DNA of 64,000 nucleotides, taken from positions 1-64,000 of the forward strand of contig NZ_JACHLN010000002.1 in the NCBI RefSeq assembly GCF_014204495.1, read 5' to 3'. The notes beneath the pieces were generated by a model. That model made no database searches and was not told where the DNA came from. It saw only the letters and a list, made by a program, of their open reading frames with translations. The DNA comes from Sphingomonas kyeonggiensis (lineage in GTDB: Bacteria; Pseudomonadota; Alphaproteobacteria; Sphingomonadales; Sphingomonadaceae). The position numbers and the translations under genes are program-made. This document shows, in pieces, positions 55,501 to 62,367 of the stretch; within the stretch, counting starts at the first letter, position 1; each line of letters opens with the position of its first letter.

Positions 55501-58500
55501 ACCTACGACTTCCGCGACGTGTCCTTCTCGGGCAGCCCGGGTGCGGGCTTCGGTCTCAACAAGATCTACTTCGTCGATGCGGACGGCGCGACCGGCGGCG
55601 GCAATGGCAGCGGTGCGGACGGTACCAACCCGATGACGCTGGCAGCGGCCGAGCTGGCCGCGGCGGCGCAGGACATGATCGTCCTGATCAACAATGGCAG
55701 CGCGATCAGCGCGGCCGGTTCGAACGGCAATGACTCGCTGGTGCTGGCATCCGACGTCCAGGTTCGCGGCTTCGGCGACGGCGTGGGTGGTGGTGCCGGC
55801 ACCGGCAGCGCGCCGATCAACATCACGCTCACGGTGCCTTCGACGATCCTGCTGTCGGGCGGCACCTCGTTCAACATCGCGGACCCGACGGGCAATGGCG
55901 CGGCGACGCTCACCAGTGCGGCGGGCAGCAACGTGATCACGCTGGGTGCGTCGAACAACCACCTGTCCGGCTTCATCCTCGACGGCCTGTCGACCGCGAA
56001 CCGCGGCATCAAGGACAATGGCGCGGGTGCGACGAACACGCTGATCGACTATATGACGATCCGCAACTTCGTGACGCGCGGCATCGAGATCACCCCGTCG
56101 ACGAACACGACGGTCGACAATGTCGTCTTCGCGAACAACCCGTCGGATCTGTTCTTCAACGCCGCTGGCACGGTGATCACCAACGTCACCAGCAATGGCG
56201 CCACGGGCACGTCGATGACGCTGGTCAACACCACCGGCACGACGACGCTCACCAACGTGAACATCAACAGCGCTTCGGCAGGTATCCTGTTCAGTGCCTC
56301 GGGCGGCACGATCAACGCCACCAACGTCGATATCGGTGTCACCAACGGTGCGGGCCTGACCATCGCCGGCGGCACGGGGTCGTTCAACTTCGACTCCACC
56401 AGCTCGATCAGCCAGGCAGGCGCCGGCGCGGCGCTCGGCGTCAACGGCGGCCATGTCACCGGCACGCTGGCCTATGCCGGCACGATCACCGCTTCGAACG
56501 GCAACGGCCTGCAGTTCGACAATGCCGACGGCACCTACAACTTCACCGGCACCACGACGCTGGCCGGCGGCGATGCCGGCATCGACATCCTAAACGGCTC
56601 GGGCGGCACCTTCAGCTTCGGCACGAACACTACGATCACCAGCCCGACGGGCACTGCGTTCAACGTCTCGGGCAGCACCGCCGCGATCACCTATAGCGGC
56701 AGCATCACCCAGGCGAATAACGCCGCGCTGGTCTCGTTCCTCAACCATTCGGGCGGTACGGTCACCTTCCAGACCGGCACGCTGGGCGCCACCAACGGCA
56801 CCGGCCTGCAGTTCGACAATGCCGACGCGACCTACAACTTCAACGGCACGACGACGCTGAACGGTGGCGATGCCGGTATCGACGTGCTCAACGGTTCGGG
56901 AGGCACCTTCAACTTCAGCACCGGTACGTCGATCACCAGCCCGACGGGCACGGCGTTCAACGTCTCGGGCAGCACCGCCGCCGTCACCTATAGCGGCAAC
57001 ATCACCCAGGCGAACAACGCAGCGCTGGTCAACGTCCTCAACCATTCGGCCGGGACGCTGACCTTCCAGACCGGCACGCTGAGCGCCACCAACGGTACCG
57101 GCCTGCAGTTCAACAACGCCGATGGCACCTACAACTTCACCGGCACGACGACGCTGAACGGCGGAGATGCCGGCATCGACATCGTCAACGGTTCGGATGG
57201 CACCTATGGCTTCGGCGCGGGTACGTCGATCACCCATGCCGCAGCGGGCGACGCCTTCGTCCTCACCGACAGCAACAGCAACCTGACCTATGCGGGCAGC
57301 GTAAGCGACAGCAACGGCTATGCCGTCCGCATCGACAATCACGATGCCGGCACGGTGACGTTCGGCGGTACCAGCGCGATCACCTCGAGCGGTGCCAACG
57401 CGCTGGGCCTGAGCTTGACCAACAGCAATGGCGGAACGGTCAACTTCAACGGCACCACCACGCTGTCGACCCAGGCCAACAACGCCGTCACGCTGAGCGC
57501 GAATGCGGGCAGCACCATCGCGTTCAGCTCGGTCGGCTCGACGCTGGGCATCACCACCACCAGCGGCACCGCCTTCACGATCTCGGGCGGTGGCACGATC
57601 AACGCGACCGGACCGAACAGCACGATCACAACCGGCTCGGGTACGATCTTCGACATCAGCAACGCTTCGGCGGTCACGACGACGCTGGGCATGACCTTCA
57701 CGAGCGCCAGCAACACGCTGGGCACCAACGGTATCCTGATCAGCCGGACGGCGGGCACGCTCACCGGCAGCGTCACCGTCAATGCGGGTTCGATCACCGC
57801 CACCTCGCGCGGCATCGATGTCGATGGCGGCACTCTGTCGCTCGACTATGCCGGCAGCGTCGCCACCAGCGGCGTCACTGGTCGCTCGGTCGAGGTGACC
57901 AACATCACCGGTGGGGCCATCTCGGTTCCGGGCAACCTCACCGACAATGCGCTGGGCATCAACATAGCCAACAACAGCGGCGGCTCGATCAACTTCACTG
58001 GGCAGAGCATCACGCTCAACACCGTGGCGAACGCCAATGCGGTCACGCTGGCCAGCAACACTGGCACCAACATCACCTTCTCCTCGGCGGCGGGCGGCAA
58101 TGGCGTCGACATCACCGCGTCGGGCACCGGCAACGGTATCGACTTCACCGGCGGCGGCAGCCTGATCGTCTACAGCACCGGCAATTCGATCCAGACCGCC
58201 ACCGGCCAGATCCTCAACCTGGTGAACGGCAGTGTCGGCTCGCTCGGCCTGGTCTTCGACTCGCTGACCAGCACCGGTTCGACCAACGGCAGCGCGATCA
58301 ACATCAGCAATGTCGATGGCACCGGCACGCTGAGCGCCACCACCGTTTCGATTGCCGGCACCACCGGCGCGACGGCGGACGGTATCTTCTACGGCGGCGG
58401 ATCGGCGATGAACGTCAATCTCGGCACCGTGACGATCGCCAATACCGGCGACGAAGGCATCGAGATCAACGGTGCGGGCAACGGTACGTTCACCGCCGGC

Positions 58501-60411
58501 AGCGTCACGATCAACAACACTGCCGGCAACGGCGTCGAGATCAACGGCTCTACCAACACCGTGAACCTGGCGGCTGGCGCGATCGGTGCCACCAACGATC
58601 CGACCGGCTTCGGCGTCTACATCCTGAACGGCACCGGCGGGATCAGCATCGCATCGTCGATCACCAAGACCACCGGCAACAGCGTGGTGTTCGTCGACAA
58701 CCACGAGACGGGCAACATCAGCTTCTCGGGCGCGATCAGCGCCACGGGCGGCCTCAACAACGGCATCGTCGTCCAGAACGTCAATTCGGGCACGATCAGC
58801 TTCCTGGGCAACACCACGCTGAGCACCGGCGCGAACACCGCGCTGAACCTGCTGAACAACACGGGCGGCACGATCAGCTTCCCGAACGGCGGCCTGGCGA
58901 TCACCACCACCACCGGCACGGGCTTCAGCGCCACCGGCGGCGGCACTGTGAGCACGGCGGGCAGCGGCAACACGATCAGCTCGGGCGCGGGCACTGCGCT
59001 CAACGTCGTCAACACCACGATCGGTTCGTCGGGCCTGCGCTTCCAGAGCATCTCGTCGAACGGGGCGTCGAGCGGAATCATCCTGAACAACACCGGCTCG
59101 TCGGGCGGCATCAACGTCACCGGCACCGGCGCGGCAGGTTCGGGCGGCACGATCCAGAACGCGAGCGGCGACGGCATCAGCCTGACCAGCACCGAGAATG
59201 TCCGCCTGGCCTATATGAACGTCACCAACAACCTGGGTGACGGCATCGGCGGCTCGAACATCAACGGCTTCCTGATCGACAACATGCTGATCAGCGGCAA
59301 TGGCACCGACTCCGGTACCGATGAATCGGGCATCAACATCGCGGAGCTGACCGGCACCGCCTCGGGCGGCGCGCGGCCGACCGGCATCTTCAACTCGACG
59401 ATCCAGAACAACAACGAGTTCGAGGTGCAGATCACCAACTCGACCGGCACGCTGACCAACTTCCAGGTGGTCAACTCGACCTTCGCGTCGAACGGTGTCG
59501 GCATCAACGGCAACGGCACCAGCCCGCACGGCAATATCTTCAACTTCCTCGGCACCGGCACGTCGGCGATGGGGATCAGCGTCTCGGGCAGCAACTTCAC
59601 CGGCAACTGGAACGCGGCGAGTCCGCCGACCACGATCGTCGGCAGCGGCCTGTTCGCCGACAGCTCGGGTACCAGCATGACCGTACAGGTCAGCGGCTCG
59701 GCCTTCACCAACACCAATAACGGCATCAACGTCTCGACTGGCCCGGGCTCGACGACGCTGACCTACAATATCGACAACAACACCTTCGTCGGTACCCGTT
59801 CGACCGCGATCAACGACTTCCAGAACGGCAACGCGCCGTTCACCCGGACGGTCAATGGCCGGATCACCAACAACATCATCGGCAACAACGCCGTGACCAA
59901 TTCGGGTTCGAATGTCGGTGCCGGCATCAGCATTGCGAACGAAGGCGGGGTGAACGCCAACTATTATATCAACGGCAACACGATCCAGCAGATCCAGACG
60001 TCGCAGGGTATCGTGGTCAATGTCGGCCTGGTCGGCCAGGCCACCGGCAACCTGACCACCAACGTCACGATCACCAACAACACGATCCGCAATATCAACG
60101 GCAGCCGCGGGCTCGTGGTCAACAACAACCAGAACACCGGTGGCTTCCCGACGGTGAATGTCAGCATTTCGGGCAACAGCTTCTCGGGCATCGCCGGCCA
60201 GGCGGGCAACGGCCAGTATCTGCGCCTCTCCGCCAGCGGCGGCGGCACGATCAACGTCACCCAGGGCCAGGCCACGGCCAGCGCCATCGCCAGCGAGCTC
60301 GACGACGCCAACGGCTTCAACGACACGACCAAGATCAGCATCGGCACCGGCACGTTCAATTACGGCCAGCCGGCGCCGACGCTGCCGCCGGCCTCGGTGC
60401 CGCTGCCCTGA
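43564..60411 (+). CDS. giant inverse-autotransporter (intimin/invasin-type barrel) with beta-helical repeat passenger
   Basis: 5,615 residues from GTG 43564; GGGGGAG is 7 nt upstream and the signal peptide (LLLSTCLSGVALAWAPGVQA) follows. A TTG 27 nt earlier would swallow that site. Residues about 35-270 form a beta-barrel of inverse-autotransporter type (FELFTPVAQNDSNLLFVAGR, IGVNAGVDFYKTDI, FDLHVNYRLPVNRRRTIGY, GTVRLSIPLG). Then comes a passenger poor in charge, rich in Gly, Thr, Asn, Ser and Ala; no Cys was seen after the signal peptide. It is made of short beta-helix rungs such as GNVTFGTLDITG grouped into six large modules, each with a DPGSL..A..G..IVLLNNP..GG-like element. Three 99-residue tandem repeats lie at 56.5-57.4 kb. 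The last 400 residues look like a pectate-lyase-type helix, and the protein ends PAPTLPPASVPLP. Expected role: an extremely long surface fibre or adhesin, secreted by type Ve. Confidence 0.88.
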   Translation: MQKLNRGRLLLSTCLSGVALAWAPGVQAQAQDKTPNWQPRAEVDARAADGSSQVSFELFTPVAQNDSNLLFVAGRIGTDERYDRNGSITIGGRGKIGEDVAIGVNAGVDFYKTDITSRDQTAVSFGLEGFTSVFDLHVNYRLPVNRRRTIGYVDPNASPAGVLSIENNRLIERKSGWRLEEVPLAGANAEIGATLPLGKRLSVRASGAGFDYRADAASKAYRGVRGGLELGIEDPLGTGGRFSLGAELQNDNRWGTQARGTVRLSIPLGRGSRDRSAGNSGLDRQMGERLRRDYVTPSGTRYTDLTSTSFAVDARTGVAFGGVYFTSGSGTAGAAGTSTATTTLSDAVTRAGANGIVVALGNAGNIASTGVTLATNQYLVGGASSVSVRHSDGSVSAFNFGGTNGVIVGSNAGGAAVTLGQGSVVRDVTVRGSGSGILANGVGGFALERVTIENTGAAGLTLNNTTGAVVIDGITIRGGAGAGVVVNGGSNVTLRNSTIGGGAGAIDINDAGGNLTTTLSSLTLSATGGTVLDIDGSGAGTVTVAGLSGINIAGGNGETGGFAARYVTFDSSTAAGVQAVNAGAMQVGTTTARVGGAGVTLTEVDGALSFTSLNIANNGGTGLTVANTKSGTFTLSNAAGTVDTTAGTALNLDPLFIDLTFSSVRSIGAAGAGIILSNVQGSGTGGNALTIGTLTITNSGQQGLYITGGSTGLVTIGGGAITNSGGASVQVGQSGVAGSGGTIGLNFGATITDAGAGPLVSLFNVGGAIRFTGAISGAGPITINGSLAGSSVTFAGATTITGSTSPALSLNNLAGSTTFSGLLTIASPAGTGIVIGNVPGGVTFGDVDITGLGAATGLNLTGTQGNVTFGTLDITGTGAAGSTGIDLTGATNTGAITISNPSVIQGVDIGVNLTNANITGSFRFGDANAADGLESRITANTVIVVAGMNATQGTYNFADVQLDGNTNNITGGSFTAYYVLAGATGAGTASDPGSISGAAASGAQYIVLLNNPNGGQDVIDTSVLVGGALNLTAGQSIVSFLNTDFFAVTGATVPANLIVSNLGPTGIVNTYAGSGAAILTSTTGTSTLNLANDSRVDGVIIHNDALGVGIVGSGVSNVIIRNSTVSGNGGAISLIDGGTAASATLTNLNLSASGGTVLNLSGAGAGTLNVSGTGINIVGTGTAQGLVANDVTVGTLSIGSVSTGAAGGIAAVQVTQVAGGTVNIGNVAVGGATAGVGLGVANNSATVTVGAVTATNTAGVGVVVSGNTGNVTLGAVTVSNTGSDGLRLTGNSGNVTVGAVTSNNAGGSGIRVSNTTGNATIGSASISGAADGIEVSNLSGSLTVGATSIANSTGVGILVNGVGGTLNFGATTIANSTGIELGAGSTGTISFGDTDITGLGANQTGVDARSSGGTVTFATLDITGVSTTGTRGIDLTGATFAGSLTVSNSSTITGVGTGVDLTNAAITGSFRYGDGSNTDADGAASTINAITPIAIGGLNQTVGSYNFSDVNLVGDITNLAINPVTVFFVEKDATGAGTKTDPGSLAAAAASGANYIVLLNNPTGGQDVLDVAALGTLTLGANQHLVGFLNGDTQAVGGGTPANLFLYGITPGIVTNPYLGSGAALLTNTGAGATVTLSSGSALDGLRIGGSGIGVSGIGVSNVSITNSIIAGNGGAISLLSGGVAASATLSNLTLSSTSTTGAAVLNLSGVGGGSLTLGGSGLNLAATGDARALAIDTVTLGSNLSFGTVTVQNSDGSGVSLANIGGTGNLGFTSINIGGTTAGGAGVSLSGNSAQISLGSVTTTSTAGDGIEILGNAGIVLLANFNITGANGAGLRINGLTGGFATLGGTIANSATGIELTDIDGQVIFMNTATIANPTGTGILLGAGSSGTIEFANVDITGLGAGTGLDARNVLGDVRFTTLDIAGTGDSASIGIDLTGATFASNLLVTDSSAITGVGTGVNLTNAAITGTFRFGDGSNTDANGAGSTISLSSTGVPIAITGLNAAIGTYNFADVNLTGDTSTLSTSATVYWVVENGTGDGSRNNPGSLQGALDANRDVIILLNNPTGGNDTIDALGVTKGAYTGTVVLSANQQLLGFLNGDTISLPGGAPANVVLYNIAQGVVTNPFAGSGAPTLTTTQGGGADTVRVTGNNLIDGVRITGAGTGIYGTGAANVTIRNSIISGGDSAIELASGVSAASAALSNLVLTTTGNSIPLALYALGGGSMTVTQLTNITITQGVGSQGAYLYGATFDADLATAGYQTVDASLFLGSASQRLTGNAVNLSNALGALNFTDLAIYNQSGAGILATGTGLTLTSAAGTIDTLNGAALSLTDTSIDLVLDGVTHAGTGNGITALNVTGAGIGGRALDVANLTITGAGNGISIGGTTTGSFAFGAASSISGTTGAAITIGTTTGPLNFTYAGSVSVTGASALLDVSGHAAGTVTFTGTSNLSATNGTGLNFSNADGTYAFNGTTTLNGGDAGIDILGGSAGTFTFGAGTTITNPSGAAINVASSTAGVTYLGTVNQSVGAALNVAAHATGTLNFSGATLNVSGGDGILFDNADGTYTFGSATLTGGAQIGITNGSAGTFTFGSGTSVTNAAGAGLFVSNSTANLTYSGQISQSLAALAAVDIGTHSGGTIDFTGATFNITGGTGISFFDADGTYSFGDLILSGGARLAILGGSAGTFTFGNVDITGLAANTTAVNLTGATGNVTFATLDITGASNTGTRGIDMTGSTTASNVIISGSSTITGVNIGVDLTNAAITGTFRYGDGSNTDANGAASAITAVTPLVIAGLNGGTGTYNFADVKLTGDTTNLSVSAYFVLEGATGIGTLTDPGSLAGAEASGATYIVLLNDPTGGSDTLDATAGAGGSLDLAGGQSLLGFRDTDSFMVDGGAPGNVLLFDVQAGLISNPFAGSGAPTLTASGANATVTLGGGNTIDGVVITNSGTGAGVLGNGAAAPIVIRNSSISGGAAGALRIYDNTANVTLALSNLTLAANGGNILNLDGSGTGTFTVTELANLNVLHTTETGGFIFNDLTFDSNTVAAGLQAVSAGALTLGTTASRITGDGLSLTNVTGTLNFTDLNIANNAGTGLTVANSKANDFLLGTTGGAIDTTNGTAINLDPLTIHMVLGSVRSTGGAYGILLDQVEGDFTVTGSVGINGAINTSIAIRNNTAQADPLDVHFQGGTILDSALTTGAGVSLTNNSGATVEFTGSLGIYTATGAGLTTSGGGTLSVTGAFNGIYTGDASALSLSGGTIGSGGLNFAQITAAPTAGIAVSATGVTLTGALNIGGLDIDGIGNAVSLSGLSGTGGVNFTGTLDLDTTGVGFNLSGAVGTVNIANVAGSSLTIDGASTGIRLNGVTSGTVNVATIASGGAASIGGTTSSTTAAIGIAASSGVTLNYGGTINATAGSALSVFSSSMLANLAGAITSATSGTAFSFTNAGGIYTMSGSVSHTGGAGVVVDAASTGNVSFLNASKTFSTGTNTAFSMAGSGTLSLLGGGLGITTTSGTGLSATAGTVAVQGTGNTITTATGQILGLTGVTSGSGGITFDALTATGTVANNGILLSNLTGAAFNGGTVNIGGTSGAANDGIKVATGTAAITFGATTIGTAGSNAIELLNSGSAVTFGTMDLSGANGSTVVIAGSTGPVTLGTGTITATGAANYAVSLTGGTGDVTIGSALDGTNLVQVVDHETGTVTFSGNMASTVSGISVTNVNSGLITFTGQTLALNATGTGVTLAGNSGGTIDFNMGAGGNGLDIVSTGTGFSAGSGGTIIVRGVGNSISTTGTGTALSLQNVTIGANGFTFDSVTANGATVGILLNGVGTSAPALSLGTVNLQGITSRGIDVTGILGAGLTITDLDIGLNSNSAVAFDLNGATLSAPIVIGDFDVTNSGGAGTSIGVDLRNTLGGASILLGGQSGASSSIAGVGTGIYLNASTNALFTYGDGESGTDTGSTISATTAIDATNAPTVGTYDFRDVSFSGSPGAGFGLNKIYFVDADGATGGGNGSGADGTNPMTLAAAELAAAAQDMIVLINNGSAISAAGSNGNDSLVLASDVQVRGFGDGVGGGAGTGSAPINITLTVPSTILLSGGTSFNIADPTGNGAATLTSAAGSNVITLGASNNHLSGFILDGLSTANRGIKDNGAGATNTLIDYMTIRNFVTRGIEITPSTNTTVDNVVFANNPSDLFFNAAGTVITNVTSNGATGTSMTLVNTTGTTTLTNVNINSASAGILFSASGGTINATNVDIGVTNGAGLTIAGGTGSFNFDSTSSISQAGAGAALGVNGGHVTGTLAYAGTITASNGNGLQFDNADGTYNFTGTTTLAGGDAGIDILNGSGGTFSFGTNTTITSPTGTAFNVSGSTAAITYSGSITQANNAALVSFLNHSGGTVTFQTGTLGATNGTGLQFDNADATYNFNGTTTLNGGDAGIDVLNGSGGTFNFSTGTSITSPTGTAFNVSGSTAAVTYSGNITQANNAALVNVLNHSAGTLTFQTGTLSATNGTGLQFNNADGTYNFTGTTTLNGGDAGIDIVNGSDGTYGFGAGTSITHAAAGDAFVLTDSNSNLTYAGSVSDSNGYAVRIDNHDAGTVTFGGTSAITSSGANALGLSLTNSNGGTVNFNGTTTLSTQANNAVTLSANAGSTIAFSSVGSTLGITTTSGTAFTISGGGTINATGPNSTITTGSGTIFDISNASAVTTTLGMTFTSASNTLGTNGILISRTAGTLTGSVTVNAGSITATSRGIDVDGGTLSLDYAGSVATSGVTGRSVEVTNITGGAISVPGNLTDNALGINIANNSGGSINFTGQSITLNTVANANAVTLASNTGTNITFSSAAGGNGVDITASGTGNGIDFTGGGSLIVYSTGNSIQTATGQILNLVNGSVGSLGLVFDSLTSTGSTNGSAINISNVDGTGTLSATTVSIAGTTGATADGIFYGGGSAMNVNLGTVTIANTGDEGIEINGAGNGTFTAGSVTINNTAGNGVEINGSTNTVNLAAGAIGATNDPTGFGVYILNGTGGISIASSITKTTGNSVVFVDNHETGNISFSGAISATGGLNNGIVVQNVNSGTISFLGNTTLSTGANTALNLLNNTGGTISFPNGGLAITTTTGTGFSATGGGTVSTAGSGNTISSGAGTALNVVNTTIGSSGLRFQSISSNGASSGIILNNTGSSGGINVTGTGAAGSGGTIQNASGDGISLTSTENVRLAYMNVTNNLGDGIGGSNINGFLIDNMLISGNGTDSGTDESGINIAELTGTASGGARPTGIFNSTIQNNNEFEVQITNSTGTLTNFQVVNSTFASNGVGINGNGTSPHGNIFNFLGTGTSAMGISVSGSNFTGNWNAASPPTTIVGSGLFADSSGTSMTVQVSGSAFTNTNNGINVSTGPGSTTLTYNIDNNTFVGTRSTAINDFQNGNAPFTRTVNGRITNNIIGNNAVTNSGSNVGAGISIANEGGVNANYYINGNTIQQIQTSQGIVVNVGLVGQATGNLTTNVTITNNTIRNINGSRGLVVNNNQNTGGFPTVNVSISGNSFSGIAGQAGNGQYLRLSASGGGTINVTQGQATASAIASELDDANGFNDTTKISIGTGTFNYGQPAPTLPPASVPLP
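56511..57401 (+). repeat. three tandem 297-bp (99-residue) coding repeats in the giant gene
   Basis: The anchor GCAGTTC in CTGCAGTTC recurs at 56511, 56808 and 57105, exactly 297 bp apart. Each unit encodes NGLQFDNADGTYNFTGTTTL-like sequence, GGDAGIDILNGSGGTF and SPTGTAFNVSGSTAA, then ITQANNAALV. Units 1 and 2 are very similar at DNA level and unit 3 diverges in its second half. A shorter relative (FSNADGTYAFNGTTTLNGGD) sits near 50950. This indicates recent duplication within the reading frame. Confidence 0.85.
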
Positions 60412-60415
60412 TAGG

Positions 60416-60456
60416 GAAAGAGCGCGGCGGGTTTTCCCGTCGCGCTCTTTCTTGTC
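60416..60456. terminator. terminator after the giant gene
   Basis: GAAAGAGCGCGGCGGG-TTTT-CCCGTCGCGCTCTTTC, a 16-bp stem with one mismatch, followed by TTGTCG. It lies 5 bp after the stop of the giant gene and faces the convergent metallophosphoesterase gene. Confidence 0.88.
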
Positions 60457-60477
60457 GTTCCGAATGGGGAAGGGGCG

Positions 60478-61749
60478 TTACTTCCGCCCGAACCGCGCCT
60501 GGTAGTCGGGCAGTTCAAAGCTGAAATCGTCGCGCTTCAGATATTCGGCGTCGCTGAGCTTCGCCATGCCCTCATGCGCCTTGTACCAGGCGGCATAGTC
60601 GGGCAGCTCGGTGCTGAACTTCTTGTAGAAGGTCGACCAGGTACGCACCCGCACGCTCGGCTTCGACCCGTCGAGCCGGAAGGTCAGCAAACGCATCCAG
60701 CCGTCGCCCAGGGTGGCGTTGGCGTTCTTCCAGCCCAGCTCCTTCGCAACCTGCCAGCGCCCCTGATAATCGGCGAGCATCTGATGCACCTCGTGTCCGG
60801 CCAGGTTGCGGTCGACGCTATAGCCCTGGCCGCCGATATGGCCGCTCAGCACCAGGAAGATCTGGTCGTTCTCGCTGATCAGCTTGTCCCACACCATCTG
60901 CGGGTTGTTGTCGCGGTGATCGAGGATGCTCTGGTCGAGCGCCGGCGTATCGGCATGCGATCCGTCGCGATCGAGATATTTGTGGGTGCTGACGATCGTC
61001 GGCACGCCGGGGAAGCGGTGCAGCACGCGCTTCGCCCAGGCCAGCGAGGCATCGGGCGCATCGAACTGCAGGCCGATATGCAGGAAACGGCACTTGCCGA
61101 CGGTGAAGAGCTGCGCACTGTCCGCGCCGCCGTCATGCGCATCGACATACCAGGGCTGGCCCTTGAAGAACTCGGACTGATCCGAAAAGGCCGAGCGGAA
61201 TCCGTCCAGCCCACCCAGGTGACGCAGTCCGATCCTCAGCGAATCCTTGCGCTCGGGCTGCGGCGGATAGGCGGGATCGGTCCACAGCGCGTCATAGTCG
61301 TGGTTGCCGGGCACCACCGAGAAGGGGAGCTTGCCCTTGAGGATCTCGAAGCCCCTGATCGCCGCCGGAATCTCGAATGCGCGTGTTTCCTTGCGCGGCC
61401 CCTCGGCGACTTCCGAGCTTCCCGAATTGGGCATGGCCTTGAAGCCGCGCGCCTCATGTTCCGGGTCGGTCCATTCCGAATAATGCTGCCAGACATCGCC
61501 GACCTGGGTGGCGAAGACGATGTCGCCGCCGGCGCTGCGCGCATTCGCGGCGATCCAGCGCATCTGCTCATAGAACAGCTCGACCCCATCGAGCGGATAG
61601 CCCGCCGCCTTCTGGTGGGTGTAGTCGGTATAGTTCTGCGTGTCGGGGATCATCGCGATCGTGAACTGGCCGCACTTGGGCTGGGCCATCGCCGTCGTGG
61701 AAGCGAGCAGGGCAAGGGCGGTGCCGGCGGCAAATCGGAAGCGCTTCAT
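60478..61749 (-). CDS. secreted calcineurin-like metallophosphoesterase
   Basis: 423 residues. A signal peptide (GTALALLASTTAMAQP) is followed by the metallophosphatase series: MIPDTQNY (D), TQVGDVWQH (GD), VPGNHDYD (GNHD), VSTHKY (H) and LSGHIGGQ (GH). These supply the dinuclear metal ligands. The C-terminal region ends FSFELPDYQARFGRK. ATG 61749 follows GAGGT. It is an exported phosphomonoesterase or phosphodiesterase; the substrate is not evident. Single gene, convergent to the giant gene and divergent from the hemerythrin-like gene. Confidence 0.9.
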   Translation of the reverse strand: MKRFRFAAGTALALLASTTAMAQPKCGQFTIAMIPDTQNYTDYTHQKAAGYPLDGVELFYEQMRWIAANARSAGGDIVFATQVGDVWQHYSEWTDPEHEARGFKAMPNSGSSEVAEGPRKETRAFEIPAAIRGFEILKGKLPFSVVPGNHDYDALWTDPAYPPQPERKDSLRIGLRHLGGLDGFRSAFSDQSEFFKGQPWYVDAHDGGADSAQLFTVGKCRFLHIGLQFDAPDASLAWAKRVLHRFPGVPTIVSTHKYLDRDGSHADTPALDQSILDHRDNNPQMVWDKLISENDQIFLVLSGHIGGQGYSVDRNLAGHEVHQMLADYQGRWQVAKELGWKNANATLGDGWMRLLTFRLDGSKPSVRVRTWSTFYKKFSTELPDYAAWYKAHEGMAKLSDAEYLKRDDFSFELPDYQARFGRK

Positions 61750-61836
61750 CTGGACCTCACTGGGGCTGGGCAGGGGCTCGCTATCACCACCCGCGGCGCC
61801 AGGCGAGCGCTGGTTGCGATGCGCGTCCGGAGCCTT

Positions 61837-61850
61837 TTGACGCCCGTCAA
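61837..61850. promoter_or_regulatory. FNR/FixK-type operator
   Basis: TTGAC-GCCC-GTCAA, a perfect dyad matching the alphaproteobacterial Fnr/FixK consensus TTGA(T/C)-N4-(A/G)TCAA. It is centred about 60 bp before the ATG at 61903, compatible with a -41.5 activator position. A gene for an Fnr-type regulator is 0.5 kb away. Confidence 0.72.
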
Positions 61851-61902
61851 GTTGCGATCGCCGGCGACGGGCTAGATCGGGCCAGATGCGAAAGATCACA
61901 TC

Positions 61903-62367
61903 ATGACGGTTCCTCCTTCGCCCTTCGATGTGCCGATGAACATTTCGACGTTCGAGATACTGGAAGACGATCACGTCGTGCAGCGCAGCCTGTGCCACGA
62001 GCTGGAGATCGTCGCCGATCGCCTGCCAAGCCTGCCGGCGGCGGACGAGATATTGCGGCTGTGCAAGTCGATCCAGCGGGTGACCGCCACGCACTTCAAC
62101 CGCGCCGAGCGGCTGTTCGCGGATCTGCCGCTCGCGCACCGTCCCGGGCCCGCCTTCCTCTCGGCGCTGCACGAAATGCACCAGTTCGATCGGATGCACG
62201 GCGAGGATCTGGCCAGCGAGCTGTGGCACAGTATCGAGCCGGAAGGCGAGCGTGACGTCGGCAAGCTCTCCTACATGCTACGCTGCTTCTTCGATGGCTG
62301 CCGCCGGGCGATCGCGCTCAAGGAGAGCGGGATCGAGATCGCCCGGCGCGGGCTCATGCCGGGTTGA
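61903..62367 (+). CDS. possible hemerythrin-like (His/Glu-rich helical) protein
   Basis: 154 residues, all-helical in character. Histidines and acids are placed as in HHE cation-binding proteins: EDDH (H24), ATHFNRAE (H64), then HEMHQFDRMHGEDL (H90, H93, H99). The fit to a hemerythrin is imperfect because the acid after H64 is one residue further on than usual, so the assignment is tentative. It lies directly behind an FNR/FixK box and converges with the fnr-like gene, with a 14-bp overlap, supporting a role under low oxygen or nitric oxide. Start ATG 61903 has no strong ribosome binding site; ATG 61936 is an alternative. Confidence 0.65.
   Translation: MTVPPSPFDVPMNISTFEILEDDHVVQRSLCHELEIVADRLPSLPAADEILRLCKSIQRVTATHFNRAERLFADLPLAHRPGPAFLSALHEMHQFDRMHGEDLASELWHSIEPEGERDVGKLSYMLRCFFDGCRRAIALKESGIEIARRGLMPG

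Noticed and set aside
49795..56454. A 2,219-codon open frame on the minus strand opposite the giant gene
   Set aside because: It is an antisense shadow of the repetitive high-GC giant gene: its translation is Arg/Ala/Asp/Gly-rich without a domain, signal or ribosome binding site.
56511..57401. Tandem repeats considered as a CRISPR array or non-coding satellite
   Set aside because: The 297-bp units are in frame with the giant gene, have no spacers, and encode beta-helix rungs.
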